The notes below the pieces were generated by a model that did not search any database, was not told the origin of the DNA, and worked only from the letters and a program-made list of their open reading frames with translations. Made by a program: the position numbers and the translations under genes. A stretch of 64,000 nucleotides of DNA. It comes from Eubacteriaceae bacterium (GTDB taxonomy: Bacteria > Bacillota > Clostridia > Lachnospirales > Lachnospiraceae). The stretch covers positions 62,001 through 126,000 of the forward strand of contig CAJSYQ010000003.1 in NCBI GenBank assembly GCA_910574015.1, read 5' to 3'. Of the stretch, positions 9,538 through 18,956 are shown piece after piece; position 1 is the stretch's first letter; the number at the start of each line of letters is the position of its first letter.

Positions 9538-10995
9538 ATGCTGAAACAGATCAATTTGAAAAAGAAAGCGGAGTGGAAGGATTACGATGACAGAATGGCT
9601 CATCTTCGTATCCAGATGGGGGAGCTCCAGAGAAAGTGTAAGGAACTGGGTATTCCGGTGACGATCGTTTTCGAGGGATTTGAGGCAGCGGGGAAGGGGA
9701 CGATGATCAACAAGATGATCCAGCCGTTAGATCCCAGGGGATTCCAGGTCTATACGATGGAGAAGGAGTATGAGGAGGATATGCGGCATCCCTATCTCTG
9801 GCGGTATCATACAAAGATGCCGGCCAGGGGGAGGATCCATATTTTTGACCACAGCTGGTATCAGGGACTGGGCGACGGCAGGCTCACACCGGAGGAGGTG
9901 CGCCTGTACGAGAAACAGTTTACGGATGATGGCATGGTTCTGATCAAGTTTTTCCTGGGGATCACGAAAAAGGAGCAGAAGAAACGGCTGGAAGCGCTGG
10001 AGGAGGATAAAAGCACCAGATGGCGTGTGACCAAGAGGGATTGGGAGAAAAATAAGGAGTACGGGATCTGGATGGAGCGCTTTGACAAAATGATCGTAAA
10101 GACGGATACTCCCAATGCGCCCTGGACGATCATTGAGGCCATGGATAAAAAATATGCCATCTGCAAGATCATGACCACAGTGGCGGGATGCCTCGTGGAC
10201 GCCATCAGCAGAAGAGAAAAGGGGGCCATCCAGACGGAATATGCAGAGCCGCCCCTGACCGATGACCTGCTGAGCGGCGTGCTGCAGGGAGTGGATCTGT
10301 CTCTGGATATTGAACCGGAGCAGTACAAGGACCGGAAAAAAGTGCTGCAGAAAAAGCTGGGGATCCTGCACAATGAAATGTATCTGAAACGGGTGCCGGT
10401 GATCCTTGCCTTTGAGGGGTGGGACGCCGGAGGAAAGGGCGGAGCCATTAAGAGGATCACACAGAGCATTGATCCCCGGGGATATGAGGTAGTACCGGTT
10501 GCTTCACCCAATGATATAGAGAAAGCCCATCATTATCTGTGGCGGTTCTGGGAAAGATTTCCAAAGGACGGCCATATGGCGATTTTTGACCGCACCTGGT
10601 ACGGAAGGGTGCTGGTGGAGAGGATCGAGGGCTTTGCCACAGAACAGGAGTGGCGGCGCGCCTATGCCGAGATCAATAATATGGAAGCCCATCTTGTAAG
10701 CTCTGGTGCCGTGGTATTGAAGTTCTGGATGCACATTGATAAGGAGGAACAGGCCGAGCGGTTCCGTCAGCGTCAGGAGACTCCAGAGAAGCAGTGGAAG
10801 ATCACGGATGAGGACTGGAGGAACCGGGAAAAATGGGAGGAATATGAGAAGGCGGTGGATGAGATGATCGTCCGTACCTCGACGAAAGAGGCCCCATGGC
10901 ATATTATTGAGGCAAACTCCAAGCTGCATGCCAGGATCCGGGTAATGGAAATTGTGGTAGACGCACTGGAGAAAGCGTTAAAAGAGATAAAATAA
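9538..10995 (+). CDS. pap: Polyphosphate:AMP phosphotransferase, tandem PPK2 domains
   Basis: PPK2-family enzyme that moves phosphate between polyphosphate and nucleotides. The 485-residue protein is two PPK2 units in tandem. Each has a Walker A-like loop (GFEAAGKGT near residue 46; GWDAGGKGG near 295) and a WY-containing lid (FDHSWYQG; FDRTWYGR). Two-domain PPK2 proteins typically phosphorylate AMP to ADP with polyphosphate; the family name follows from that. The ATG at 9538 is chosen over one at 9514 because AAAGGAGGG lies 7 nt before it. The hydrogenase operon starts 21 nt downstream, so readthrough is possible. Confidence 0.9.
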   Translation: MLKQINLKKKAEWKDYDDRMAHLRIQMGELQRKCKELGIPVTIVFEGFEAAGKGTMINKMIQPLDPRGFQVYTMEKEYEEDMRHPYLWRYHTKMPARGRIHIFDHSWYQGLGDGRLTPEEVRLYEKQFTDDGMVLIKFFLGITKKEQKKRLEALEEDKSTRWRVTKRDWEKNKEYGIWMERFDKMIVKTDTPNAPWTIIEAMDKKYAICKIMTTVAGCLVDAISRREKGAIQTEYAEPPLTDDLLSGVLQGVDLSLDIEPEQYKDRKKVLQKKLGILHNEMYLKRVPVILAFEGWDAGGKGGAIKRITQSIDPRGYEVVPVASPNDIEKAHHYLWRFWERFPKDGHMAIFDRTWYGRVLVERIEGFATEQEWRRAYAEINNMEAHLVSSGAVVLKFWMHIDKEEQAERFRQRQETPEKQWKITDEDWRNREKWEEYEKAVDEMIVRTSTKEAPWHIIEANSKLHARIRVMEIVVDALEKALKEIK

Positions 10996-11016
10996 GGCAG
11001 CGGAAAGGAGCAGTGT

Positions 11017-11502
11017 ATGAAAGAGACAGAAAAGGCAAAGCTGGACGAGATCCTGCAGAGACATCAGTATGATAAGACGCTGGTGATCGCCATTATGCAG
11101 GAGGTGCAGAAGGAGTATCACTATCTTCCCCAGGAGATGCTTTGCTATATTGCAGGGGAGCTGGGGATGAGTGAGGCGAAAATCTATGGAGTCGCTACAT
11201 TTTACGAGAATTTTTCACTGGAACCCAAGGGGAAATATGTGCTGAAGATCTGTGACGGCACGGCGTGTCATGTGAGGAAATCCGTACCAATCCTGGAGGA
11301 ATTCAGAAAGGTACTGGGAGTTTCCGAAGAAAAACCCACAACGGAGGATATGCTCTTTACCGTAGAGACGGTGTCCTGTCTTGGCGCATGCGGCCTGGCG
11401 CCGGTATGTACGGTGAACGACCATGTTCATCCGTCCATGACACCGGAAAAAGCAAGAGATTTGATCAAGGAATTGAAAGAGGAGGCGGCCAATGAAAATT
11501 AA
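11017..11502 (+). CDS. hydC: NADH-linked [FeFe] hydrogenase subunit HydC (NuoE family)
   Basis: Thioredoxin-like [2Fe-2S] subunit that relays electrons between the flavin subunit and the hydrogenase. The four cluster cysteines sit in CDGTACHVR and VSCLGACGLAPVC. At 161 residues it has the normal NuoE length, with an N-terminal helical bundle (HQYDKTLVIAIMQEVQKEYHYLP). Good AAAGGAG site. The stop overlaps the next start by 11 nt, so the hydC-hydB pair is translationally coupled. Confidence 0.93.
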   Translation: MKETEKAKLDEILQRHQYDKTLVIAIMQEVQKEYHYLPQEMLCYIAGELGMSEAKIYGVATFYENFSLEPKGKYVLKICDGTACHVRKSVPILEEFRKVLGVSEEKPTTEDMLFTVETVSCLGACGLAPVCTVNDHVHPSMTPEKARDLIKELKEEAANEN

Positions 11503-13387
11503 AGACCGGGAACAGCTTACTGCCAAGCAGGAAAAATATCGTGCCTCGCTTAACAGCCAGAGGAAACAGATTCTGATCTGTGCCGGAACCGGCTGTGTGG
11601 CAGGCGGTTCGCTGGAGATATACGACAGAATGAAAGAGATCATTGAGGAAAAGGGGTTAAAGTGTGCTCTGGTTCTGGAAAAGGAGCCTCATGGGGACAG
11701 CATAGGGCTGAAGAAAAGCGGATGCCATGGTTTCTGTGAGATGGGGCCGCTGCTGCGGATCGAGCCGATGGGATGGCTGTACATAAAGGTTGGTATCAAT
11801 GACTGTGAAGAAATCATTGAGAAATCCATTATCGGGGATGAGGTAATCGAGCACCTGGTCTATAAAGACAAAGAGGGGAATCCCTATGTGAAACAGGAGG
11901 AGATTCCTTTCTATAGACAGCAGACGCGTATCGCACTGGAATACTGCGGGCATATCAATGCAGAGAGCATTGCGGAATATCTTGCGCTGGGGGGCTATTC
12001 TGCCGTGGCGAAGGCTCTCTTTGATATGAAACCCCAGGACATTGTGGATGAGATCACAGAATCCTGTCTGAGAGGCCGCGGCGGCGGCGGATTTCCCGCC
12101 GGACGAAAGTGGCAGCAGGTACTGGATCAGAAGGAAGAGACAAAATATATTGTGTGCAATGGCGACGAGGGGGATCCGGGAGCCTTTATGGACCGGTCCA
12201 TGATGGAAGGAGAGCCGCACCGGGTCATTGAGGGAATGCTTATCGCGGCCATTGCCACCGGCGCCCATTACGGCTATATCTATGTCCGGGCTGAATATCC
12301 GCTGGCTGTGGAACGGCTGCAGAGGGCCATTGACAAGGCGAATGACAGAGGATTGCTGGGGAAGGATATCCTTGGTTCCGGCTTTGATTTCGAACTGCGG
12401 ATCAGCCAGGGGGCAGGGGCGTTTGTCTGCGGCGAAGGAAGCGCCCTGACGACTTCCATTGAGGGAAACCGCGGTATGCCAAGGGTTAAGCCGCCCAGAA
12501 CGGTGGAACACGGATTGTTTGACAAGCCTACTGTATTAAATAATGTGGAGACATTCTGTAATGTGCCGCCCATTATCCTCAACGGCGCCAGATGGTATCA
12601 GGGATACGGTCCGAAAAACAATCATGGGACAAAGGCATTTGCCCTGACAGGAAATGTGCAGAATACCGGACTGATTGAGGTTCCTATGGGAACGACCCTG
12701 CGGGAAGTGATTTTTGATATCGGCGGCGGAGTAAAGGACGGTGATTTCAAAGCGGTGCAGATTGGGGGACCTTCCGGGGGCTGCCTCTGTATCAGCGCCA
12801 CCCAGGATCACCTGGATATGAAGCTGGATTTTGATTCCCTGAAAAAGGTGGGAGCCATGATTGGTTCCGGCGGACTGGTTGTTATGAATGATAAGAGCTG
12901 CATGGTCGAGGTGGCAAGATTTTTCATGAATTTCACGCAGAATGAATCCTGTGGAAAATGCGTGCCCTGCCGTGAGGGAACGAAACGGATGCTGGAGCTT
13001 TTGACGGATATCACAGAGGGACGCGGCACGATGGAGCATATTGAACTTCTGGAGACACTGTCTGAGACGGTGTCTGCCACGGCATTGTGCGGTCTGGGGA
13101 AGACGGCAGCCTCTCCGGTGGTCTCCACACTGAAATATTTCCGTGATGAATATATCGCCCATGTTGTGGATAAGAAATGTCTGGCGGGACAGTGCAAGGC
13201 GCTGGTGAGTTTTCGGATCGATCCGGAGCTCTGCCGCGGCTGCACAAAATGTGCAAGGATGTGTCCGGTGGGAGCTATTACCGGGAATGTTAAGGAACCC
13301 CATGTGATTGATACGGCAAAATGTATTCAGTGCGGCGCCTGTATGGAGGGCTGCAGTTTTGGCGCCGTGAAGCAGGCAGATGAGTAG
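11492..13387 (+). CDS. hydB: NADH-linked [FeFe] hydrogenase subunit HydB (NuoF family)
   Basis: FMN- and NAD(H)-binding subunit, the site of electron bifurcation in trimeric HydABC enzymes. Domain order in 631 residues: an N-terminal thioredoxin-like [2Fe-2S] domain (CAGTGCVAGG, CHGFCEMGP); the FMN/NAD Rossmann part (RGRGGGGFPAGRKW); an SLBB domain; the 4Fe-4S motif ESCGKCVPCREG; and two C-terminal ferredoxin [4Fe-4S] motifs (CRGCTKCARMCP and CIQCGACMEGC). The fused ferredoxin tail is typical of HydB and not of respiratory NuoF. hydA begins 14 nt later. Confidence 0.95.
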   Translation: MKIKDREQLTAKQEKYRASLNSQRKQILICAGTGCVAGGSLEIYDRMKEIIEEKGLKCALVLEKEPHGDSIGLKKSGCHGFCEMGPLLRIEPMGWLYIKVGINDCEEIIEKSIIGDEVIEHLVYKDKEGNPYVKQEEIPFYRQQTRIALEYCGHINAESIAEYLALGGYSAVAKALFDMKPQDIVDEITESCLRGRGGGGFPAGRKWQQVLDQKEETKYIVCNGDEGDPGAFMDRSMMEGEPHRVIEGMLIAAIATGAHYGYIYVRAEYPLAVERLQRAIDKANDRGLLGKDILGSGFDFELRISQGAGAFVCGEGSALTTSIEGNRGMPRVKPPRTVEHGLFDKPTVLNNVETFCNVPPIILNGARWYQGYGPKNNHGTKAFALTGNVQNTGLIEVPMGTTLREVIFDIGGGVKDGDFKAVQIGGPSGGCLCISATQDHLDMKLDFDSLKKVGAMIGSGGLVVMNDKSCMVEVARFFMNFTQNESCGKCVPCREGTKRMLELLTDITEGRGTMEHIELLETLSETVSATALCGLGKTAASPVVSTLKYFRDEYIAHVVDKKCLAGQCKALVSFRIDPELCRGCTKCARMCPVGAITGNVKEPHVIDTAKCIQCGACMEGCSFGAVKQADE

Positions 13388-13401
13388 AAAGGAAGGAAAA
13401 G

Positions 13402-15147
13402 ATGTCTAGGAATAGTAAATATATGATAATCGACGGCATTCGTGCCGAGTACACAGATGAAAAAAATATCCTTCAGGTCATTCAAAAAGTGGGGATCCAT
13501 GTACCTACCTTCTGCTATTATTCGGATATGTCCATCTATGGGGCATGCCGTATGTGCGTGGTGGAGGATGAGAGAGGAAGTATTATTGCCTCCTGCTCCA
13601 CTCCGCCCAGGGATAAGATGGTGATCCGGACCAACACCGGGCGTCTGCATGATTACCGGAAAATGATACTGGAGCTGCTTCTTGCCTCCCACTGCAGGGA
13701 TTGTACGACATGTGAAAAGAATGGCAACTGCCGTCTGCAGATGCTGGCGTCCCGTTTCCGGCTGACGGAAGTGAGATTTCCCAATACACACCCGGAACGG
13801 ATGGTGGATGATTCCTCCTGCGCCATTGTGCGCGATCCGAGCAAATGTATTCTCTGCGGCGACTGTGTGCGCATGTGCAATGAGGTTCAGCATGTGGGAG
13901 CTATTGATTTCGCGCACCGGGGCGCAGATATGATCGTGACTCCCGCCTTCAATAAAAAGATCGCGGAGACGGACTGTGTAAACTGCGGGCAGTGTGCCGC
14001 GGTGTGCCCCACTGCCGCCATTACCATCAAGAAGGATCTGAAGGAGGTCTGGAAGGCACTATATGAACCGGAAAAGAGAGTTGTGGTCCAGGTGGCCCCC
14101 GCGGTGAGAGTGGCCATCGGCGAGGAATTTGGCTTGAAGCCGGGTAAGAATTCCATTGGAAAGATATTTACCGCCCTGCGTATGCTGGGATTTGATACGG
14201 TCTTTGATACCAGTGTCAGTGCCGATCTGACCATAGTGGAAGAGGCGGAAGAGCTGCTCCGCAAGTTGGAGAATGGAGATAAGGATAAAGAGAAATATCC
14301 GAAGGGAAATGCCTATCCGCTCTTTACCTCCTGCTGTCCAGGCTGGGTCCGTTTTGTAGAGACGAAGCACCCGGATCTGCTGCCCTATGTTTCTACCTGC
14401 AAATCACCCATGGAGATGTTTGGCGCCGTGATCAAGGAATATTATAAACCGGCGGACAGGGAATCGGGACTCGAGACGGTCTCTGTGGCAGTTATGCCCT
14501 GTGTGGCCAAAAAATATGAGGCGTCCCGGGAAGAATTTAAGAGGAACAATGTACCTGATGTGGATTATGTGATCACCACGAAGGAACTGATCCGGATGAT
14601 CAAGGAGCTGGGCATCCAGTTTGCTGAGATCGAGCCAAGCTCTCCCGATATGCCTTTCAGCATATCATCCGGTGCCGGAGTCATTTTCGGCGTCACCGGC
14701 GGCGTGACGGAAGCCGCCCTGCGCCATGTGGCGGCAAAGGATAACCAGGCGCTGAAGGATTTGGAATATTCCGGAATCCGGGGACTGGAAGGAGTGAAGG
14801 CGGCAGAAGTGGAAGTAGGAGGATCCCTTCTGCGGATCGCCGTGGTGAATGGATTGGGAAATGCCGACGAACTGATCAAGAAGATCCGTTCCGGGGAAGA
14901 GCATTTTGATTTTGTAGAAGTGATGGCGTGTCCTTACGGCTGCATTGGCGGAGCCGGGCAGCCCTTCGGATACCAGGCGGTGAAGAGTGAGCGCGCCGGG
15001 GGGATGTACCGGGCGGATAAATCAGCCATTATAAAACGTCCGGGAGAGAATCCGGTAGTGAGCCAGCTCTATGAGACAGGTGTTCTCAAAGGAAGAAGTC
15101 ATGAGCTTCTCCATGTGGATTACCTGAAACAAAAGGAAGCCCTTTAA
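13402..15147 (+). CDS. hydA: [FeFe] hydrogenase catalytic subunit HydA
   Basis: Catalyses H2 formation or oxidation at the H-cluster. Domain order in 581 residues: an N-terminal [2Fe-2S] domain (FCYYSDMSIYGACRMC); the His/Cys cluster motif HCRDCTTCEKNGNC; two [4Fe-4S] ferredoxin motifs (CILCGDCVRMC, CVNCGQCAAVC); then the H-cluster domain. L1 is TSCCPGW (C311, C312) and L2 is MPCVAKKYE (C367). L3 is MACPYGCIGGAGQ (C510, C514), which departs from the usual MACxGGCxxGGGQ at Y512 and A518. With hydC and hydB it forms a bifurcating-type trimer that would pair NADH and ferredoxin oxidation with H2 release. Its stop overlaps the convergent WYL gene. Confidence 0.94.
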   Translation: MSRNSKYMIIDGIRAEYTDEKNILQVIQKVGIHVPTFCYYSDMSIYGACRMCVVEDERGSIIASCSTPPRDKMVIRTNTGRLHDYRKMILELLLASHCRDCTTCEKNGNCRLQMLASRFRLTEVRFPNTHPERMVDDSSCAIVRDPSKCILCGDCVRMCNEVQHVGAIDFAHRGADMIVTPAFNKKIAETDCVNCGQCAAVCPTAAITIKKDLKEVWKALYEPEKRVVVQVAPAVRVAIGEEFGLKPGKNSIGKIFTALRMLGFDTVFDTSVSADLTIVEEAEELLRKLENGDKDKEKYPKGNAYPLFTSCCPGWVRFVETKHPDLLPYVSTCKSPMEMFGAVIKEYYKPADRESGLETVSVAVMPCVAKKYEASREEFKRNNVPDVDYVITTKELIRMIKELGIQFAEIEPSSPDMPFSISSGAGVIFGVTGGVTEAALRHVAAKDNQALKDLEYSGIRGLEGVKAAEVEVGGSLLRIAVVNGLGNADELIKKIRSGEEHFDFVEVMACPYGCIGGAGQPFGYQAVKSERAGGMYRADKSAIIKRPGENPVVSQLYETGVLKGRSHELLHVDYLKQKEAL

Positions 15148-16112
15148 TAAACGGGATCCAGTGACATCTGCTTACGGAGCCGTGCTCTCAGGCTTTTCAG
15201 GAACCGGTCGTTCCCCAGCACCCGCAGCATGGGACCGAAGGACATGACTTCGATAAGCAGTTCGGATTCCATCATCTGATTATAATAGATCAGGCACTCA
15301 TAGGTGTCCTGGTCTATTTTTCTTGTATTTTTCTCGTAATTGGCAAAATGGAGCATTGCCCTTTCCAGGGCATTTCTTCTGTCGATGATATGAAGCCGTA
15401 CCGGTTCCTTATAATATGTATTCTGAATCACCCTGTTTAGGTCCGTTTCTTCGGCGAGAAGCTTTTCCGTCGGCTGGACACTCTGGATCCGGGAGAGGTT
15501 CAGGATTTCAAGCCTGCTTTTATCCCCCCGTATATTCTTCAGTGCCAGAAGACGAAATTTATCATTCTTTACCGAGTATTCCAGCCGGGCGGGCACATAA
15601 TAATGATGTACCCGGGATCCGGTGGGGGAGTTATAGTCAAGATCTACATACCGTCTCTCCTTCTGTGCCTGAAGTAGGGTGCGGAAGATACGGCGGTATT
15701 CCTCATCCTGGTAGGGATCCCCGTCGGCAAACTGATCGAAATAGAAGAACTGGTCCTGCCGGAATAGTGGAGATACGCATTGCAGCATATTATCCAGAGT
15801 GTCCAGCTGTTCCCTGTCAAGGAACAGACAGATCCGGGGATCGGTGAGCAGTGCTTTTAAGTAGGATTTCTCCAGGCCGGAAAGGGGAGTGACAAAGGGG
15901 GCGGTAAGCCGGGACAGATAGAGATCCCCCTTTTTCTCGAAAAGTTTCCATGCGCCATTCTCCAGCTTTGGCAGGATGGCGAGAATGCTTTCCTCGAAGC
16001 CTTCTCCCTGTATCTGATCCCGGATACCCTCCAGGCCGGCGGGTTCCCGGCGGCTCAGCAGGTGGCGCAGCACCTGATAGTAGCAGCTGTATATTTCAGA
16101 AAATAATTCCAT
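15144..16112 (-). CDS. WYL domain regulator, second of a tandem pair
   Basis: 322-residue WYL-domain protein. The WYL/Sm-like ligand domain spans roughly 145-225 (RYVDLDYNSPTG...FRLLALKNIRG). A C-terminal WCX-like extension follows (LLIEVMSFGPMLRVLGNDRFLKSLRARL). The N-terminal 90 residues look helical but show no convincing winged-helix, so it may act with its partner. WYL proteins often sense nucleic acid or nucleotide ligands and control stress or defence genes. It lies 27 nt downstream of the other WYL gene on the same strand, and the pair is divergent from rtcB. The PafB/PafC pair is the closest known arrangement; the role here is inferred. Confidence 0.8.
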   Translation of the reverse strand: MELFSEIYSCYYQVLRHLLSRREPAGLEGIRDQIQGEGFEESILAILPKLENGAWKLFEKKGDLYLSRLTAPFVTPLSGLEKSYLKALLTDPRICLFLDREQLDTLDNMLQCVSPLFRQDQFFYFDQFADGDPYQDEEYRRIFRTLLQAQKERRYVDLDYNSPTGSRVHHYYVPARLEYSVKNDKFRLLALKNIRGDKSRLEILNLSRIQSVQPTEKLLAEETDLNRVIQNTYYKEPVRLHIIDRRNALERAMLHFANYEKNTRKIDQDTYECLIYYNQMMESELLIEVMSFGPMLRVLGNDRFLKSLRARLRKQMSLDPVY

Positions 16113-16139
16113 CGTTTGCCTCCATTTTTCAGATAATAG

Positions 16140-17369
16140 CTATAGATATAGATGATACATCGTCTGCAGATCCCGATAAAAGCGGTTTACAACAGATGGG
16201 GAAGTACATTCCAGAGACAGGATCCGGCCGGTAAAGGTGCGGATCCAGGGTAACATTTCATTGCAGTCAAAGACCTGGATCTCGTACTGGTAAGTGTTTT
16301 CTGCGATCTTTGTCACCACACCGCCTCTTCCCTCCTTTTTGAGCCGGTTTAGTATGTAATTCTCGGCGGGTTCCAGAATCTGGATGGTCATGGTGAGCCT
16401 GTCGAGATGGTGTCCTGACTCTCCCTGAAAGGATACGCCCCACAGATGCCGGCGGTTCTGAAGGAGTTTTTCAAACAACTCATCATACCGGCCGGATTCA
16501 TCCATCGGGGTAACACGTCTTATTGCATCCAGACGATAACAGGTAAAGCGACCGTTCCTGTGTACATATCCACACAGAAAACGGCGGCCGCTCCGGGTGC
16601 TGACAAAGATCTGCAGGGGTACACAAACTGCTTTGCCGGCCGTTTTCTGCCGGGACCCCTTGATCTCAAGCTCCACAGATTTTCTCTGGTTCATGGCGTC
16701 CAGAAGCGCATAGAGGATCTCGTCCTCCAGCGAGTGAACGAAGAAGCTGTGTTTTACCCGGAAGGTCTGGTTGTGATGGTCAAACTGATCGGTCAGCATA
16801 TTTCCGATAATGCCGAAATTTCCCGCCATCTGATAGAAAGAAAGGGCATCCAGGACCATTTCGCTGGACTGGATCCAGAGAGCCAGGGAATTGTCCAGGG
16901 AGAAGATGATCCTTTTCCCCTCCCTGCGCTTATCTAGCAGTCCTTCCTTTGCATAGGCGTTGCATTTTCGGCGGACGGTCTGGGGATCGAACAGCACGCT
17001 GTATTCGGTGAGAAGGGAATCTGTAATGGCATCGGCAGTCATGGCCGTATGCGACTGCAGCAGATCCAGGATCAGGAAATGCAGGACGATGTCATTATCG
17101 GTAAAGGATCTGGTTTTCCAGACCTGAAACAGGGGATTGGTATCCAGGAGATTACTGTCTATAGCAAGGGAAATATTGGAACCGTCTGCGGTGTGGTCCT
17201 TTCTCACATAGGGACTCAGCCAGCACTCCAGCCGCCGACGTTCATTATCGTAGGTCCGGGGGCTTTTTTCTTTAAATTCATTTCTCGTTTTAAAGCCGTA
17301 GACAAAAAAATCCCTGACATATTCCCGGGTTTTGCAAAAGCTTTTGATCAATTCATGAAAATCTGACAT
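16140..17369 (-). CDS. WYL domain transcriptional regulator, first of a tandem pair
   Basis: 409-residue regulator. An N-terminal region (about 1-70) resembles a phage-integrase or HTH-like arm (TRNEFKEKSPRTYDNERRRLECWL). A winged-helix region lies near 100-150 (DAITDSLLTEYSVLFDPQTVRRKCNAY in pieces, ending in EGKRIIFSLDN). The WYL domain lies around 225-285 (VELEIKGSRQ...RRFLCGYVHRNGRFTCYRLDAIRRV). A WCX-like tail carries LECTSPSVVNRFYRDL. It is transcribed away from rtcB across a 195-nt gap, the classic place for a regulator of the divergent gene. DNA target and ligand are unknown. Confidence 0.82.
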   Translation of the reverse strand: MSDFHELIKSFCKTREYVRDFFVYGFKTRNEFKEKSPRTYDNERRRLECWLSPYVRKDHTADGSNISLAIDSNLLDTNPLFQVWKTRSFTDNDIVLHFLILDLLQSHTAMTADAITDSLLTEYSVLFDPQTVRRKCNAYAKEGLLDKRREGKRIIFSLDNSLALWIQSSEMVLDALSFYQMAGNFGIIGNMLTDQFDHHNQTFRVKHSFFVHSLEDEILYALLDAMNQRKSVELEIKGSRQKTAGKAVCVPLQIFVSTRSGRRFLCGYVHRNGRFTCYRLDAIRRVTPMDESGRYDELFEKLLQNRRHLWGVSFQGESGHHLDRLTMTIQILEPAENYILNRLKKEGRGGVVTKIAENTYQYEIQVFDCNEMLPWIRTFTGRILSLECTSPSVVNRFYRDLQTMYHLYL

Positions 17370-17525
17370 AGTATTTTACCTTCCTGTACCGGCTGGACGG
17401 CGCTGTTTTACTGTAATAAGTATACCATATCCTGACGGAGGTGTGAATAGCCGTCTAAGTAGATTTTGGCATTAAGGGGGCAGAGTTCGCAACTTTTTTG
17501 AAATGATACTCCGGTAAATATTGGA

Positions 17526-17531
17526 TATAAT
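17526..17531 (+). promoter_or_regulatory. Probable -10 element of rtcB in the WYL/rtcB divergent region
   Basis: A perfect TATAAT lies 34 nt before the rtcB start. No good -35 is found at 16-18 nt; the nearest TTGAAA (17498-17503) is 22 nt away. A weak -35 would fit an activator-dependent promoter, for example a WYL activator. The gap also holds a GACGG/CCGTC inverted repeat near 17435-17456. Operator function is inferred only. Confidence 0.45.
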
Positions 17532-17564
17532 GGGTTTCAGAAACAGAGAGAGGAGGCGGACATT

Positions 17565-18797
17565 ATGTTTGTATTAAATAATGAAAACACAAAATTTCCG
17601 GTAAAGATATGGCTGGAGGATCAGACAAAGCTGGAGGCAAATTGTCTGGAACAGGCATGTAATCTGTCCCGGCTTCCCTTTTTACATAAATGGGTCTGTC
17701 TGATGCCGGACACCCATGCCGGGAAGGGGATGCCCATAGGCGGTGTGATTGCTGCTAAGGATGTGATCATACCGAATGCTGTAGGGGTCGATATCGGATG
17801 CGGCATGGATTTTATCCCCACTAATATCCGTATGGAGGATATACGAAAGATCCAGACGGGAAACGGCTCTCTGATCCAGGCGATGATTGGCAGCATTATG
17901 AGGGCGGTCCCTTTAAATGCTGAGAGGTATAAAGAGCCCCAGAGGTCAGAGGTGCTTGACCGTGCAAAACAGGAAATAGACAAATATGAGAAGGATGCCG
18001 AACTGATGCCGCTGATCGAAGACGGGTATTTCCAGGTGGGGAGCCTGGGAGGGGGCAATCACTTTATCGAGCTTCAGGAGGATCAGGATGGATATCTGTG
18101 CATCATGATTCATTCCGGCAGCCGTCATATGGGGAAGGCGGTGTGTGATTATTTTCATGCGAAAGCGGCAGAACTGAACCGCATGTGGTACAGTGAGGTC
18201 AAGAATGAGTCCCGGCTTTCCTTTCTTCCTGTTCATTCCGGAGAGGGACAGCAGTATATCCACTGGATGAAGCTGTCCATGGACTATGCTTTTGAGAATC
18301 GCGGCCGCATGCTGGATCAGACATGTTCCATCGCAAAGGAGTTGATCGAAAAGCATATGGGACAGAGGGTGGAATTTGGTGAGGAGATCAATTGCCATCA
18401 CAACTATGCTGCCCTGGAGAACCATTATGACGCCAATGTGTGGGTACACCGCAAGGGAGCCACCAGGGTGAGGGAGGGGGAAATGGCTGTGATACCGGGC
18501 GCTATGGGCTCCTACAGCTATGTGGTAGAGGGAAAGGGAAACAGAGAATCCTTCTGTTCCTCCTCTCATGGTGCGGGAAGAAATTATTCCCGTTCCGGCG
18601 CCATGCAGGCGTTTTCCATTGATAAGGTTATGGTGGATCTAAAGGAACAGGGAGTTGTCCTGGGAAAACGAAAGAAAAATGACGTGGCAGAAGAGTGCCG
18701 TTTTGCCTACAAAGATATCGATGAGGTTATGGCACAGCAGCTGGATATGGTGACGCCGGTGCGCAAATTAAAGACCGTCGGCGTCGTGAAAGGCTGA
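17565..18797 (+). CDS. rtcB: RtcB-family RNA ligase
   Basis: RtcB seals RNA 2',3'-cyclic phosphate or 3'-phosphate ends to 5'-OH ends, using GTP and Mn2+ through a guanylated histidine. The 410-residue length matches E. coli-type RtcB. Metal and catalytic motifs are present: GVDIGCGM (metal Cys), HSGSRHMG, NCHHNYA, and SSSHGAGR with the guanylation His at H335. The ATG follows AGAGGAGG. No rtcA, archease or prfH is visible. Instead it is flanked by divergent WYL regulators, a structured non-coding region with a permuted tRNA mimic, and a slipin gene. This suggests RNA repair linked to RNA sensing and membrane stress. Confidence 0.93.
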   Translation: MFVLNNENTKFPVKIWLEDQTKLEANCLEQACNLSRLPFLHKWVCLMPDTHAGKGMPIGGVIAAKDVIIPNAVGVDIGCGMDFIPTNIRMEDIRKIQTGNGSLIQAMIGSIMRAVPLNAERYKEPQRSEVLDRAKQEIDKYEKDAELMPLIEDGYFQVGSLGGGNHFIELQEDQDGYLCIMIHSGSRHMGKAVCDYFHAKAAELNRMWYSEVKNESRLSFLPVHSGEGQQYIHWMKLSMDYAFENRGRMLDQTCSIAKELIEKHMGQRVEFGEEINCHHNYAALENHYDANVWVHRKGATRVREGEMAVIPGAMGSYSYVVEGKGNRESFCSSSHGAGRNYSRSGAMQAFSIDKVMVDLKEQGVVLGKRKKNDVAEECRFAYKDIDEVMAQQLDMVTPVRKLKTVGVVKG

Positions 18798-18956
18798 TGA
18801 TGGAATCCAACAGCATCTCTAGGAAGATGCCAGGAAGAAAGGAAATAATTTATAGCGCGGGGGCATGGAAGGCTGTCTTCTGCCCGGCGGTGCCGGCAGT
18901 GTGCTGTCCGGTATACCATAAATATTTCACCAACTTAACGCAGGGTTAAGTATGGC

